A stretch of DNA of 64,000 bases from Verpa conica. Its lineage: Eukaryota; Ascomycota; Pezizomycetes; Pezizales; Morchellaceae. The stretch is taken from the NCBI GenBank assembly GCA_033030425.1, contig JAUFSD010000004.1:1488001-1552000 (forward strand), given 5' to 3'. The position numbers and the translations under genes are program-made. Under the pieces are notes generated by a model. The model was not told the origin of the DNA. It made no database searches and saw only the letters and a list, made by a program, of their open reading frames with translations. Position 1 is the stretch's first letter; every line of letters starts with the position of its first letter. Below, in pieces: positions 21,469 through 33,442 of this stretch.

Positions 21469-22691
21469 ATTTCATGTCTCAACTATATAGAATGTGGTTA
21501 GTATAAGTGTGTCTAGAGCATGTTTGATGTCTGTAGAAAGCATTCCCATAGCAGTACTTTACTGTATACTCTATTCAGTATTAATTGATATTAATGATTA
21601 TTGAAGCCAATAAGCGTATACGTACACGGATGGGTAAATTCTTCTCCAGGAATGCAAAATCCTAAATTTATTTCTAGTATTCTCGGTGTTTCATGTACCT
21701 GAATTGAGAATTAAAGCTCTAGAAATATATGAAAGCGAGATGAATCATTAATTAATAAGGTACCTCTTTTGCCCAATTCCTGCCATAGGATACGTGTATC
21801 TATATATATATTAGCTACCCAGAAAATAAAGAAAGTAGTAAGCCAAGTATTATACTAAGATAGGCGGGAACTTATCTCGAATTACCCACAGTTCACATCG
21901 ATTTACTAAAGAAATTCTCCGCGCCCAATATGCCAGGTCATCGCCCGGTTATAGCGCTGCATCTGGTAGAGCCTGGAGTCGTAATTCGAACCAATATCCT
22001 CGAAATTCAACACATTTCCTCCAAAAACAACTTCCAGAATCCTCGCTCTCGTTTCTTCGTACCCAGGGTTGATTATGTTTGAGTTTAGGAGTCGCAAGGT
22101 GGGGGAGTAACTTGATGAGAGTATTCGCTGTCTCTGTAGTGTTATGTGATCTGTTGCGGGGTATGTTTGTGCCCTTACCGGTATTACCCTCACACGCTAG
22201 AATAGTACCTCTCTGTTCTTGGCTCTTGAACCTCTTACAACTGTTCAACTATCGCATTATGATATCTTCTAACTTATGGTCATCATTTTTATCTAGAACC
22301 ATATATCTCCTGAAATCTGAATCATTTCCTCTTATCCTTTTAGTAAGTGATTTAAGCTTAGAGATTATTAAACTATCAGCTACTATCTTAGGAAATATCG
22401 ACAATTTATTATTATTCAGCAATCGCAAAACCTTTTGTGCCAATACAGCTAAGAATTGACATTATTCTCCTCTAACCCTTTAATTATATATGTCTCTTAC
22501 AAAAAAAACTTAACTACCTGATTTACTCATTATCATTGGGTTTAACATTATGCTGATTTACATGTAGCTAGCTCGGACGTTGTAGAACTGCTTATGATCG
22601 ACCTTATTACTACCCGTTAAGGCACCGTTGACGTCAACGTCACACAAACAACCACACGTCTCCATCAACGCGCTTCACCACCAAGAAAGAT
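21469..22691. other. Intergenic region
   Basis: AT-rich, with no supported gene. ORFs at 21906-22459 on both strands overlap each other, lack motifs and are judged chance. The last 100 bp contain the TGACGTCA-like word GACGTCAACGTCAC (about 22630-22645), which could be a bZIP site for the next gene. Confidence 0.45.
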
Positions 22692-23820
22692 ATGGAAGAT
22701 CCAAGAGGTAAGTACCATATAAATCCCAATATCTAAAGGACAATATACTAACTCCAAGCTAGAAATCGCCTGGCAGCAACGCTATGACCAGCATTCTCAC
22801 AACAACGCGATCCGCGTCGCCTTCACCGCAATCTATACCCGTGCTATCCCCAACGCGCGCATCGAGCAGCACTATAAGAGTAGAATACCGTCCGTTAAGC
22901 AATGGGTTGCAGCCAAACTGGAGCTCGAGAGTGCATTAGACAAAGCTGAGGAGGGGGAGCAGGCGGGGGTGGAAGAGGATACACAAGATCATGACATGCC
23001 AGATACAGATACGGGAATGGATGTGGTTGCTGAACCGAGGAAGGGGGGGAAGAGAAAGTTCAATTCTGGGAAGCGAAAAACTTCGTCAGTGAAAACAATG
23101 GGGAGAGCAAAGGCGGTAGCAGGTGTTACCAAGGCTGCAGTGGGTACGAGAGCCGTTTCTGGGAAAACGAAAAAAAAATCAGAGCTAGAGAGGCTGCCAA
23201 GTAATAGAGACCAGGGTTCTGAAAAACCTGAAGCTGTTACAGTAATAGACGATGAAGGCCAATTTACTGGCTATACTGCTACTGGGGATACGTCCGTTGA
23301 AGATGGCCCTCCAATCTCGATCCCCGCACCCTCTCCTGCAGAACCAGTTTCAGACGACCTCTCACAAGTGACAAAGAAATCCCGAATTAAGTCTGCACCA
23401 ACTGTCAAACCTACGCCCAACACCAAGTCTAAACGAACCCCCAAACCTCGTACTACTATATCCACTTCCTCAGCTATTGTAGTACCCAAATTCTCAAAGC
23501 CTGCTCACCCAAAAACCACCTCCGACTTGCCTGAGCAATCAATCACAAATTATGGTATCCTCCCGTACATCCCCGGTATAACTGAAGTCATATTCAACCG
23601 CTATCCCTTTCTCCATGCACAGCCGAGAAAAAAGGCAGAGGAAACTACTAGCACGAGGCTTGATACGGGGAGACTCGTGTTAATGTGTATGAAGGCCACT
23701 AGACAGAAGAATACCGTAAAAGCAGGGGTTGAGAATAGTGTGGTGGGAGGGACAGGGGAATTAGTGTTTTTGAGGAGGAACGTGGCTAGGGTTAAGAGGG
23801 GGCTTGGAATTAGGGAATAA
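22692..23820 (+). CDS. Basic, low-complexity orphan protein (probably nuclear)
   Basis: Exons 22692-22707 and 22763-23820 code 357 aa. The first exon is 16 nt; the 55-nt intron has a GTAAGT donor and a TACTAAC branch. The N-terminal about 70 residues look folded and helical (REIAWQQRYDQHSHNNAIRV, NARIEQHYKSRIPSVKQWVA). The middle is Lys/Ser/Thr/Pro-rich and disordered with several KKK/KRK clusters typical of nuclear localisation. The last about 80 residues regain structure (NYGILPYIPGITEVIFNRYP). I do not recognise a family; a chromatin or DNA-associated role is only a guess from composition. Confidence 0.7.
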
Positions 23821-24364
23821 GGATGGTCTACATAAATATATAATTGAGATTTGTGTTTATTTCAAAGTGTAATTGATATAGCATTAGGTAGGCGTCGGTC
23901 GAATCACTATACTTATATGTAGTCTTTTTTTTGGGGGGGGGGGTGGTTGGGGTTGAAGTGATGCTAATGACTGGAAGCTACCCCCTTGTTTGAACGACTA
24001 GTCCTCGGCCTTATTTATCACTTCCACTTTCCCTTATATCATCATGCATCATTCAACTTGCCAGCTTGGTAGGTTTAGAAGTGGGAGTATCCAATAAACG
24101 AAACAGTATATATCTACTTGACTTTCTTCTAAAAGGCAGCTCCATAAGCTCTTGGGCTATTATGAAAATCCAACTCTATCGTCACTCGCGACAACCTACC
24201 TAATTTCAATGATTTCTACAGGTCCAATCAGAGCTCCTATGTAGGTCGTGTTACACAAGACTGAGAACAGCCTGGCGACCCCCGCGCAAGGCAACCCCAT
24301 GAGCTCTTCCATCGACTATATTCAATCAATCTTACAACTACATTAGACCTCCGAGCTCTAAGAT
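23821..24364. other. Intergenic region
   Basis: Holds a T/G homopolymer tract at 23926-23943 and the presumed promoter of the STAND gene. Nothing else is seen. Confidence 0.5.
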
Positions 24365-27300
24365 ATGGCGGAGGTTTTGGGCATCACTTCGGGCATCATC
24401 GCCGTTCTAGAGCTGGCCGTAAAGGTCTCTACCTTGAGCTATGGTTATATCGGTGGGGTCAAACGGGCGTCCAAGGATCTCCAAGAGCTTTTGAATGAAC
24501 TCAATTCACTTATCAAGGTGCTCACGGGATTGCAAGCACACATTAAAGCGAATCCATCGTCGCAAACACTGCAGGCATTTGATCTCGATAATCAAGATGG
24601 ACCCCTCCGCCGTTGTATTCAGGAACTAGAAACGCTACAAACTGAGCTTAAACCGAAGACAGGGATTATGGGAGGAATCGGAAAATTCACATGGCCATTC
24701 AAGGAAAGTAGGATTGCGCAATCTATTTCGCGGATTGAGAGACATAAAATCTTCATCACCCTTGCTTTACAAGCAGATCAGAGGTAAGATTAAATAACCT
24801 TCGTAGTATTTGGTGTTTTTTATGCTAACTGTATGCTAGGTCACTTATAAATGATATTAAAGGTGGTCAAGAAGAGTCGGCGGACTGGAGACAGAAAGAG
24901 GATATAAATCGTCTAGGTGAGAATGAGAATTTTGTCATTTTAGGAAGCTTACGCCAAATGACCATGGCCCGCCGGGGCTACCTTGTGCATATGAGATATC
25001 TATGCACCTCCAGGGTATCTATGGCTGGCCTATTAGTTCTTATGCTCCTCTATTATAGCGTCGTTTACTAATAAGTTTAATTTCTAGATGAGAAACGTGA
25101 CAAGGTGCTGAACTGGCTATCTGTTGAAGATTTCCAGAAAAAACATCTCGAGATAACCCACAGAAGGCAAGAGAGCACGGGCTCATGGCTGCTGAGGAGG
25201 CCTGGGTTTCGGGAGTGGGCCACAGGTCATCTAAACCCTCGACTTCTCTGGGGTTTCGGTATTCGTATGCCATCCCAAGGGTTTTTTTTCACCCCTCTAT
25301 TTTAAAGTTCAATATTGACTAGACATGATACAGCTGGTGCTGGTAAAACATTTCTCGCCTCGGTTGTCATTGATCATTTCCAAGACAAGGTTATTAAGTC
25401 GGCAGGTTACGGGATGGCTTATATCTATTTCGATTATAAAGAGAAGGATCAACAGAAGCCTATAAATGTTCTCGCCAGCTTAATCAAACAACTTGCAGCT
25501 CAAATCCCAAGTTTACCCATAGAAATCGAACAACTCCATGATAAACTACAGTCTAAAGGGAAGAGGCCTGAATTTCAGGACTTAGTCCCCACCCTTCTCG
25601 CGGTCTTCAAATGCTTTACCAGTGGCCAAGTTTTTTTAGTCTTCGATGCATTGGACGAGTGTGATCAAGATATCCAGCGGAAGGGTCAGAAAGGTCTCCT
25701 CGAATTGTGTTATAGTCTAGTGGAGGGTGGTGCCAATTTATTTGTAACCAGTCGCCAGTATCCGGAAGATACTCTGCACAGAGTGAAGATATCGAGATTT
25801 ACATCCGGCAGAAAATAAATGATGACCCGAAAGCGCGCCGTCTTGTCCAGCAAGCAAACTGCCAAGACAGGATTATATCTGAACTTACTGCTTGTGCACA
25901 GGGGATGTAAGTAGTATAGCGGTTATTGAGATAATTCTATGAAGTTACTAATTTTTCTAGGTTCTTACTTGTTGGTTTCCATGTCTAATACCTATGCCAA
26001 CAAACCACTGCGAAACAAATCTTGGATGCACTTGAAAGACTCAAAAATTCATCCACAAAGGAGCGACCTTTGGATCCTACATACGATAGAGTTATGAAAG
26101 CGCTCCGCGATCAATTAGAGAGCTGTAAGGAACTAGGACTTGACATACTTTCGTGGTTAGTCAAGGCTCAGCGGACACTCACCGTCGATGAGCTTCGAAC
26201 AGCAGTCTCCGTAAAACCTAACATACGAACTAGTCGAGCTAGATTTACCGGACAAGGCAACAATTCTAGATGTTTGTGCTGGTTTAGTGAGAATAGATGA
26301 AAAGAGCAATACTATTCGACTCGCTCACTATACGGTTCAGGAGTACCTCCTAGAAAACGCTATAGTCACGAAGGATGCAGAATTCAAGCTAGCAATGGGC
26401 TGTATCACCTTTCTTTCATTCGACATATTCGCTCAAGGTGCTTGCAAGGATCAAAATTCTCTTGAAGATAGATTGAAGTTCCCCTTTCTGGATTACGTAG
26501 TTCACCAACTATCTTACCATCTCAAATCATGTGATGAGGCCTTATCAACTGATATGGTTCTGAGGTTCCTCGGGAAACCTGACAATATTTCTTCCTGGGT
26601 TCAGATTTGGTACCATGATCATGAAACGAACGGGACCTGTTCCTATTTTACGAGGTACCCTAAAGGACGCAGTCCTTTACACATAGCTAGTGTCCTAGGA
26701 CACCTAACAGTAGTTCAAATACTACTAGAGAAGGGTGCTGATATCTTGTCCCGAGACACTTACCTCCAGACACCGCTACACGATGCAGTTCTCGGGCGTG
26801 GTACTGTAGTCCAATTTCTATTCGAAAAAGGGTCTGATATTTCAGCCCGTGATTTGAGTGAAAGGACAGCACTACACCATGCAGCACACAATGGAAACGA
26901 AGAAGTACTCCGAATACTCCTTCAAAATGGCGCCAGTGTCTCAGCTACAGACAACAAAGGAGAAACACCAATACATAGTGCAGCATGGGGAGGATTTGAT
27001 AAAGTGGTGCGCCTGCTACTTGAAAAAGGCTCTAATTTCTCTACCCCTAACATCCAAGGGCAAACGGCACTACATATTGCAGCGAGCTTAGGGTACAACG
27101 TAATAGTAAATATGCTACTTCGAAAGGGTGAGAACATCGATATCTCGATTCCAGATAAATCGAGGGATACACCACTACAGCTTGCAGCTTGGGGAGGATC
27201 AGAGGCAGTGGTATGCCTATTGCTCAAGAATCATCCCGACACCCCAGCCCGAGAAAAAGACCTCCAGACAGCCCTCAACATTGCAGCAAGTGACGGGCAT

Positions 27301-28176
27301 GAACCTGTTGTACGGCTTATTTTAGATACGGGCGTCAAAGCATCTGCCCCAGACTCTGATGGTGACACGGCACTACACTATGCAGCGTGGGGAGGACACA
27401 AGGCTGTTATTCTGATATTGTTACAGAGTTTTGATAGGCTTGAGTCCCATGTCCAAAACAACGGTGGAAACACATCATTGCACTATGCAGCAAATCAAGG
27501 ACACAGTGAGGTGGTGCAGCTGTTACTAGAGAGTGGCAGCAATGTTTCAGCTCAGAATAACTGGAGTTTAACAGCGCTACATCATGCGACAATGGGGGGA
27601 CATGTGGGGGTGATGAAATTATTACTGGAGAATGGAGCTGAACACTCAACCGCAGATAAGGATCAACAAACACCCCTACACTACGCCACGCTTAAAAGAG
27701 ATAAAATAGCAATAAGACTCTTGGTGGATGGAGGAGCCAATCTCCTAGCTATCGACAGTCATGGTCGGACAGCACTACATCTAGCAGCTCGCGCAGGAGA
27801 TGAGGTTTGTGTGGGCCTACTACTTGAAAATGGTACTGGTATCGACACACCGACTAGAGACACGTCCGGATATACGGCACTTCACTGGGCGGTGAGTAAG
27901 GAGCATGAAAAAGCTGTCCGAATATTACTCAAGAAGGGCGCCGATCATTCGATTCAGGATAAATATGGGCGTACAGCTCTACACCTAGCAGAGACTAGGA
28001 GGGCTTATGCTATTGACCGACTCCTGCTTAAGAATGGCACCGATAATTCGATTCTATGCCTAGCAGCGATTAGGAGGGTTTATGTTATTGTCCGACTCCT
28101 GCTTGAGAAAGGCGCCGACCACTCGGCTCAGGATGAAGATGGGCGTAAAGCTCTACGCCTAGCTCATAATGCCTAA
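24365..28176 (+). pseudogene. NACHT-ankyrin STAND (NLR-like) receptor gene, broken
   Basis: The order is: fungal STAND N-terminal helical domain (24365-24787, then 24839-24915), a linker with NWLS and STGSWLL motifs (25088-25273), a NACHT domain with AGAGKT (25333-25350) and VFDALDECD, a winged-helix/superhelical part ending AHYTVQEYLLE, and about 15 ankyrin repeats (26660-28176). Such proteins are intracellular sensors used in fungal nonself recognition. The exon before the P-loop does not join in frame with a normal acceptor. Sequence is missing or shifted near 25790, a TAA lies at about 25989 where relatives continue, and a one-base shift lies near 26230. The ankyrin part remains one open frame of 629 codons. 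The gene is therefore probably non-functional as a full receptor, unless the breaks are sequencing errors. Confidence 0.88.
27994..28138 (+). repeat. Recent internal duplication of an ankyrin unit
   Basis: Two adjacent units of about 72 bp share AGGAGGG.TTATG.TATTG and GACTCCTGCTT segments. The first copy has lost part of its loop, so one repeat is shortened. This is consistent with ongoing repeat turnover in the ankyrin domain. Confidence 0.65.
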
Positions 28177-29376
28177 AACATACTATTACTAAGTTCGATA
28201 CCCTTAATTCCTCACTGAATCATTAAAATAACTAACAACTATGATATATTTTTCATATAGGGCAAATATAAGACCATGTTCGAGTACTGAAACTGATACG
28301 AATGTATTTATAAGACGACGTTTTATAAGGACCAAACGAGAGTTTACTGCACGAAAAGAACACCCACGAGAAATAACACGATGTGGCAGTGATATTTAGC
28401 TCTTAGGCTTTATAAAGAACGTTAGAGTATACATTATAAGATAGGTATAGTACGGGTATAAGTAGGCTTTCGTTATATAATATAGGAGTTTATATAGATA
28501 GATATTAGGGGCGCTCGGGGCTGGTTCCTCCTAAGCATTTATCTCTCCCGATATCTCTCCTTTCTACAAAGAGTGTACTATTTTTTTCAAGTGATAATAA
28601 GTGACCGAGATTTACGAAGGATCACTTTTAGTTTTTAACTTATATGACAAGAGGTTTATCACTAAGAAATAATTTACCCCTCTCTTAGATACTTTCTAAA
28701 GATCCAATTCTATTTTTTGTAGAAAAACATCTTTAAACGGGGTTACACGAAATGTATAGCCCAGATGACGAAAAAACTGTAATCTTTATAATCTAGGGGG
28801 ATCATAACTGTTTCTTTGTTCTATATTTCATTTATTGAAGATTTATGCATCATAGAAAGTATATATATGTAGGTATGAGACTTGACAAGGCTATGGGGGA
28901 AATCCACACGAAAATATCCACTCCTACCAGGAAGAGACATCTGCCTAAGTAGTAAAAAGAGAGAAAGAACTCTACTTCTATACTATTAGTTGCAATCAGC
29001 TTCGCCAGCCGTCGGGTCCTTGACCGGACGAGACGGAACCGAGGAGACTGGCTGAGCACCGCCCGCTAGTAGTCGACTATAGTCAAACTGTAGTCAGACT
29101 GTGGACTGTAGGAGGCGGGTGAGAGGTGGAGTGGCCGAGCCTTGAGTATAAACTACTGAGTGAGCCTAGGCGGACGGGGTCCTTAGGTATGTCCCCTACA
29201 TCAAGCTCCAATATCTAAACCGGAGTGGATTGGGGGGGCGAGGGGGGCGAGGAGCTCCCCGGAAAATTTTTCATTTTAGAGGGGTTTAGAACGAATTTAG
29301 AGCTTTTAGATGAGGTTTAAAATGTATATAAAACAGCGCAAATACATGTGTAGGTGGTTTAGAGGTGGATACTATC
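28177..29376. other. AT-rich intergenic region with a GC-richer patch
   Basis: No supported gene. A GC-richer patch (about 29000-29260) contains overlapping palindromic words (GTCGAC, GACTATAGTC) and G-rich tracts. It may be a transposon remnant but has no recognisable terminal repeats. Confidence 0.45.
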
Positions 29377-30240
29377 CTATATATTCTGATGAGTAAAGAA
29401 AACAAAGCTGATTCTATCTCCTTCAAAGTCTGTTAAATAATTCTCTAAGAGAGCAGCTTTAAACATAACTATACCTTTAGGCTTAAAATCAATTCTCACA
29501 CCTAACTGGGGTAGTACCAGATATCCTTTAGTAAAACTCCCAGAGCATACCATCATAGTATATCCATCTCTTCTGTCTTTACTATCTCTATGAGGTTTTA
29601 CCCTCAAATTGCGTAAAACAGCCACACCATGGAACGGAAATCTACGGCTTGTAGCATATAATTTCCATGCACCATCCCAAAAATCTAACGTTTACTAATA
29701 TGCCACAGAGGGCTTTCATGTTCTTTCACTGCCCACTAGAGACTACAGAGGCCCATACTAACCTTTGAAAATTGCTTATATGCTTTTGACGGATCAATGG
29801 TTTTGGATGAAAAGCACTGAATATCTCTTCCAAAACCCATCTAGAAATCATTTCTTGCTTCACAAAACTACTCTTCCACCAATAAATACCCTACCTTGGG
29901 CTCTACCATGTATAACAACCCATAATCCCACAATTCCACAACACCCCCTACTAAGGACTCTCAATTGATAAAGCTCATAATGATCCTCAAGTCTCGCCGG
30001 AATATAGAGAACATAAACATCTCCACTATCCCCAGCAGTCTCTAAAATTCTTTCCAACCTAGTCATACCACAAGTTTCGTCAGTTTACATACATACGTAT
30101 ATATCTTGCAAAGCTGTGGTTCTTAAATTACCCTGAGCCTCTTCAATCAAACCGGAGAATCTACTATGTAGACAAAATTCTCAGTCTGGAAACTCGGCCG
30201 CGTTTAGCCGGAAATATCCCTCATAGTATTGATAGCGAAT
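29377..30240 (-). pseudogene. Relic of a TET/JBP-like 2-oxoglutarate/Fe(II) dioxygenase gene
   Basis: The last exon (29377-29685, minus) reads FPFHGVAVLRN, PHRDSKDRRDGYT, GYLVLPQLGVRIDFKPKG, ALLENYLTDFEGDRISFVFFTH. This matches the fungal TET/JBP-type nucleic-acid dioxygenase fold: the HRD iron-binding motif and the distal Arg are present, but the usual distal iron-binding His (LLEH) is Asn. Upstream protein-like pieces lie in shifting frames (about 29763-29886, 29860-30066 and 30110-30240), with a TGA inside YEGYFRLNAAEFPD. The gene is thus a decayed copy. Such genes are expanded in fungi, often alongside DNA transposons. The family assignment is from motif memory only and is moderate. Confidence 0.5.
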
Positions 30241-31369
30241 TAACCTACTTCTCCTGCCAATTCTTTACGGATTCAAATCAGCTGCCCCTAATTACCGGCA
30301 GAAACAGGGATAGCCCTCTATAGATTGACCAGATAAACTTCCATCACCACAGTCAGTGCAGGGGCCGGGCAAGTCGAATGATCGAAAAGGGCCATTAAGG
30401 CAAGGGGGTGTAACGGATGTAGTAGATACGAAAGCGCACACAAAATCAGGAAGCTAAGCTCTTTGGTTGATTCATTTTTCGCTTTCATGCATCGATCCCC
30501 TGTCAATGGCTCAGCTCACCTTGGAAACTAGTATGTGGATGAGGATGAACTTAGGTCATCTCTGTACGTATTAATTCTAAGGGGAGATATCTACTCCCAA
30601 AATCAAGGTAGCAAAAGGCCTCTAGATAATCCCACAAAGTAACCCTGTCCTTGAATCCAGTTCTTTAACTACGTGTTCTACACTTCCTCCGCTTCCATCT
30701 AGCTATTAAACCGTAACTGGCCGCTATTTTTTATAAAAGGCTCTAAATTAGGAATAAGCACAGGGTTTTAAGGCAATATCTTCATACCACCCAAAGAAAT
30801 GATTCCTGAAAAGTGATACGAAGCTACGATGTTATCGGGGCTTTATGGTGCGACTTTTAAATAATGATTGGAATATGACGTATGGTGTACTTTTGAGAGC
30901 TGTCCTGCTCTATGGCGTACGGCCTGTAGAATTCTTCTATATAAAGTAGATAGAGATATTGAAAATAACTTCCCATAGCCTCCTCTATATATGCTAAATA
31001 TTTCCCTTTACCCTTGTAAGCCATCTCCTAAATAGCGCTTATACTCTAAAATGGCTAGTAAAATATAGCTACATTTTATTACTTAGTTGAATAATAGATT
31101 TTATTCTAAGGATACATACAGCCGTTCTATACTTACTAGAAACACCACAATACCCAAATAAGTAGATTAATCCTACCTACTCACAACTTTTACTCTCCTT
31201 TCAAAAAAAAATATATTTGTGCTTCTTACACCGTAACACAGCTTCCACCTTTCAGTCATCAAAAAATATGAATCTTCCATTGGAATTCTAGTCATACTTG
31301 ATAAAATAGTCTTCTATAAACTAAATTCTACTGGTTTTAGACTTATTTTTACTATAAACTCTTTCTGGT
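30241..31369. other. AT-rich intergenic region
   Basis: Only short unsupported ORFs; no repeat or RNA gene noticed. Confidence 0.45.
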
Positions 31370-32656
31370 CTATGTTTCTCGCAGTTTTTTCGCATCCCGC
31401 TGATCCTCAGGGTCCTTGAGGAAAAGATCACCTTGCTTGCGTTTATTGACAATCTGTGGACCCCGCTTCATTGAATAGTAAAAAAGACCTGATAGGGAGG
31501 GCCTTGCCACCCTAAACTGAATTGAATCAGCCCCTGTAGTAGTTGTTGCTTGAGCCTCGGCAATTTTAGAAAGCTGAGTACAATGCCTGCATATACTCCC
31601 ATCAAACTGGGGGGTACGAGCAAAGAACTTTAAACAGTAGGGACAAAGAAATACTGCTCTGAAATACACAAGAGGTACCGGTTTAGGAGTCCTATTAGGT
31701 AAATTCACCGCTTGCCTAGAGTACTCTATGGGAATCTGTTGATACTCTGACACCTTAACCTGTCTTTCCGCAGGGAGGCCCAGGCGTAAGAAAAACCTCG
31801 AAATGATTATTCCCAGGATTCTATCAGCGCAGTGAAGTGACAAAGGAGCAAAACCTTGCTTGAGCTCAAGTTTGTCACTGATTACCCGAGTAGTAAAAAA
31901 ATCAAATAGTTGCCACACAATCAAATCCAATGGGAATCGAAAAGAGTCATCCCCAGATGACTTTGTGTTATTATCATCTGGAATAACCACATTTATGTCG
32001 ATAAAATACCTAAGTCCAGTCCCCGGCAAAAAGATTAAAATTCCTAAGCCATAGGATGGATTCTTGAACTGCACAAGCATAAAGTGCCATTCATTTGTAA
32101 CTCTAGTCCAACTCCGGGTAACATAAGTAGTAGTAATCTTTGGCACAGGTGACGACATCTTCTCTTTCAAGGAGCGGAAATCAAGGATGAGGGTAGAAGT
32201 TTGCTCTTCTTCCCTGGCCCTTCTACCGCATGGCCCCTTTGATAGAGGTAGAGTTCTTAGATACTGTTTAACAGTATTATAATCGATCTCAGGAGCAGGA
32301 ATCTCCTCGACCTCAATCACCAGGTTAAATTCTAATTCAACATTGATATCTGGTGGAGACGAGAGCTTTTTATACGCCTCCACAAGCCCTTGAAACTTAG
32401 TACTGAAATTCAGTTAGAAGATTCGGCCTAAATAGAGATGGGAGACTAACGGAAATAGTTCTAATGTAGCCCTTGTATAATCGTTTATAAAGTTATCAGC
32501 TGTACTTACTGCTAAAGGCACGGCGTCCTTTTGATTCTGTATTACCTCTTCATTCTCTTGATAAACAGTATTTGCGTTTGTATCTAGCCGAATATTGTGA
32601 TTGGAAGGCCTCTCGGCCACTGGTGGACTATCCCCTAGGTGGGTGGTAGATGACAT
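31370..32656 (-). CDS. Orphan protein with a C-terminal zinc ribbon
   Basis: Exons on the minus strand are 32447-32656 and 31370-32395, coding 411 aa; the 51-nt intron has a GTCTCC donor, CTAAC branch and TACTAAG acceptor. The first about 70 residues are polar and disordered. The middle (residues about 175-290) looks folded, with hydrophobic strands (WHFMLVQFKN, YFIDINVVIPD, LIVWQLFDFFTTRV). A zinc-ribbon-like C-x2-C...C-x2-C motif (CPYCLKFFARTPQ...CRHC) follows, then a basic tail (KRKQGD, DAKKLRET) suggesting nuclear location. I do not recognise the family. It lies beside a TET/JBP-like relic in an AT-rich, accessory-looking stretch, so an origin in a mobile element is possible. Confidence 0.55.
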
Positions 32657-33442
32657 TGCAGATACTCTTACTTTAGAGGTTGATCGAGCAAATTTGTTGT
32701 GAATTTAAACGTCACAGAGCAGCAGCAAAATTCTCGGGACGATAGAAGTTAGAAGCGAGTATGGGGATAACAGTAGAAGCTATGAAGTTAAAACGTAAAA
32801 GAAAGCGGGTGGGAGGGCAATATAGCTAAAGAATAATGGGTTCAATGGAGAACCCAAATAAAGACTTATGTCTTTAAATGCTGCACGAAGCCACTAGGTG
32901 GTCCCAAGCCCAGTCTAGCGATCTGGTATCTTGTCTTTAGCGCTTCGTTGACTCCCACAAACTTAACGTAAGTCCTAAATCTTGTAATATCACTCACAAA
33001 TTTCGAACCTCACAAATACCAAGATAACAAGTATGTTATAGCCCTTTGATAAAACGAACCATGTATTGCGTCTTTATAGATATATATATTCATATATTCC
33101 GCTAGGTAAGCTTCATATCCATGGGAAACCTATTAGGACGCTATTAATCTATATATAATTGCTGAAGTCTACTGATATTTATGCGAACCCTTAGCCTTCG
33201 TAGAAGCACTCGGGCGTAACAGCAATAATATATATACTTTTCCAGATTGTGATATAACACCAATGCTCTTACGAACCCAGCGCTAGTTCAACGGACTATG
33301 TATTTAATTTAATAGTCCTAAGTATACCCAAACCTTTATAAAATAGTCATGCATGTATGCAAAAAAAAAAAAATACATATATCGATACAAACCCCTCCAT
33401 CGACTTTTAAGTATTCAAAGCCAACATGAAAAGAAAGCTCAT
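32657..33442. other. Intergenic region between the orphan gene and POT1
   Basis: AT-rich; holds the upstream region of the orphan gene and the POT1 3' flank. Nothing else is seen. Confidence 0.5.

Noticed and set aside
21906..22459. Overlapping ORFs on both strands up to 126 aa
   Set aside because: AT-rich, without motifs or splice support, with equal potential on both strands.
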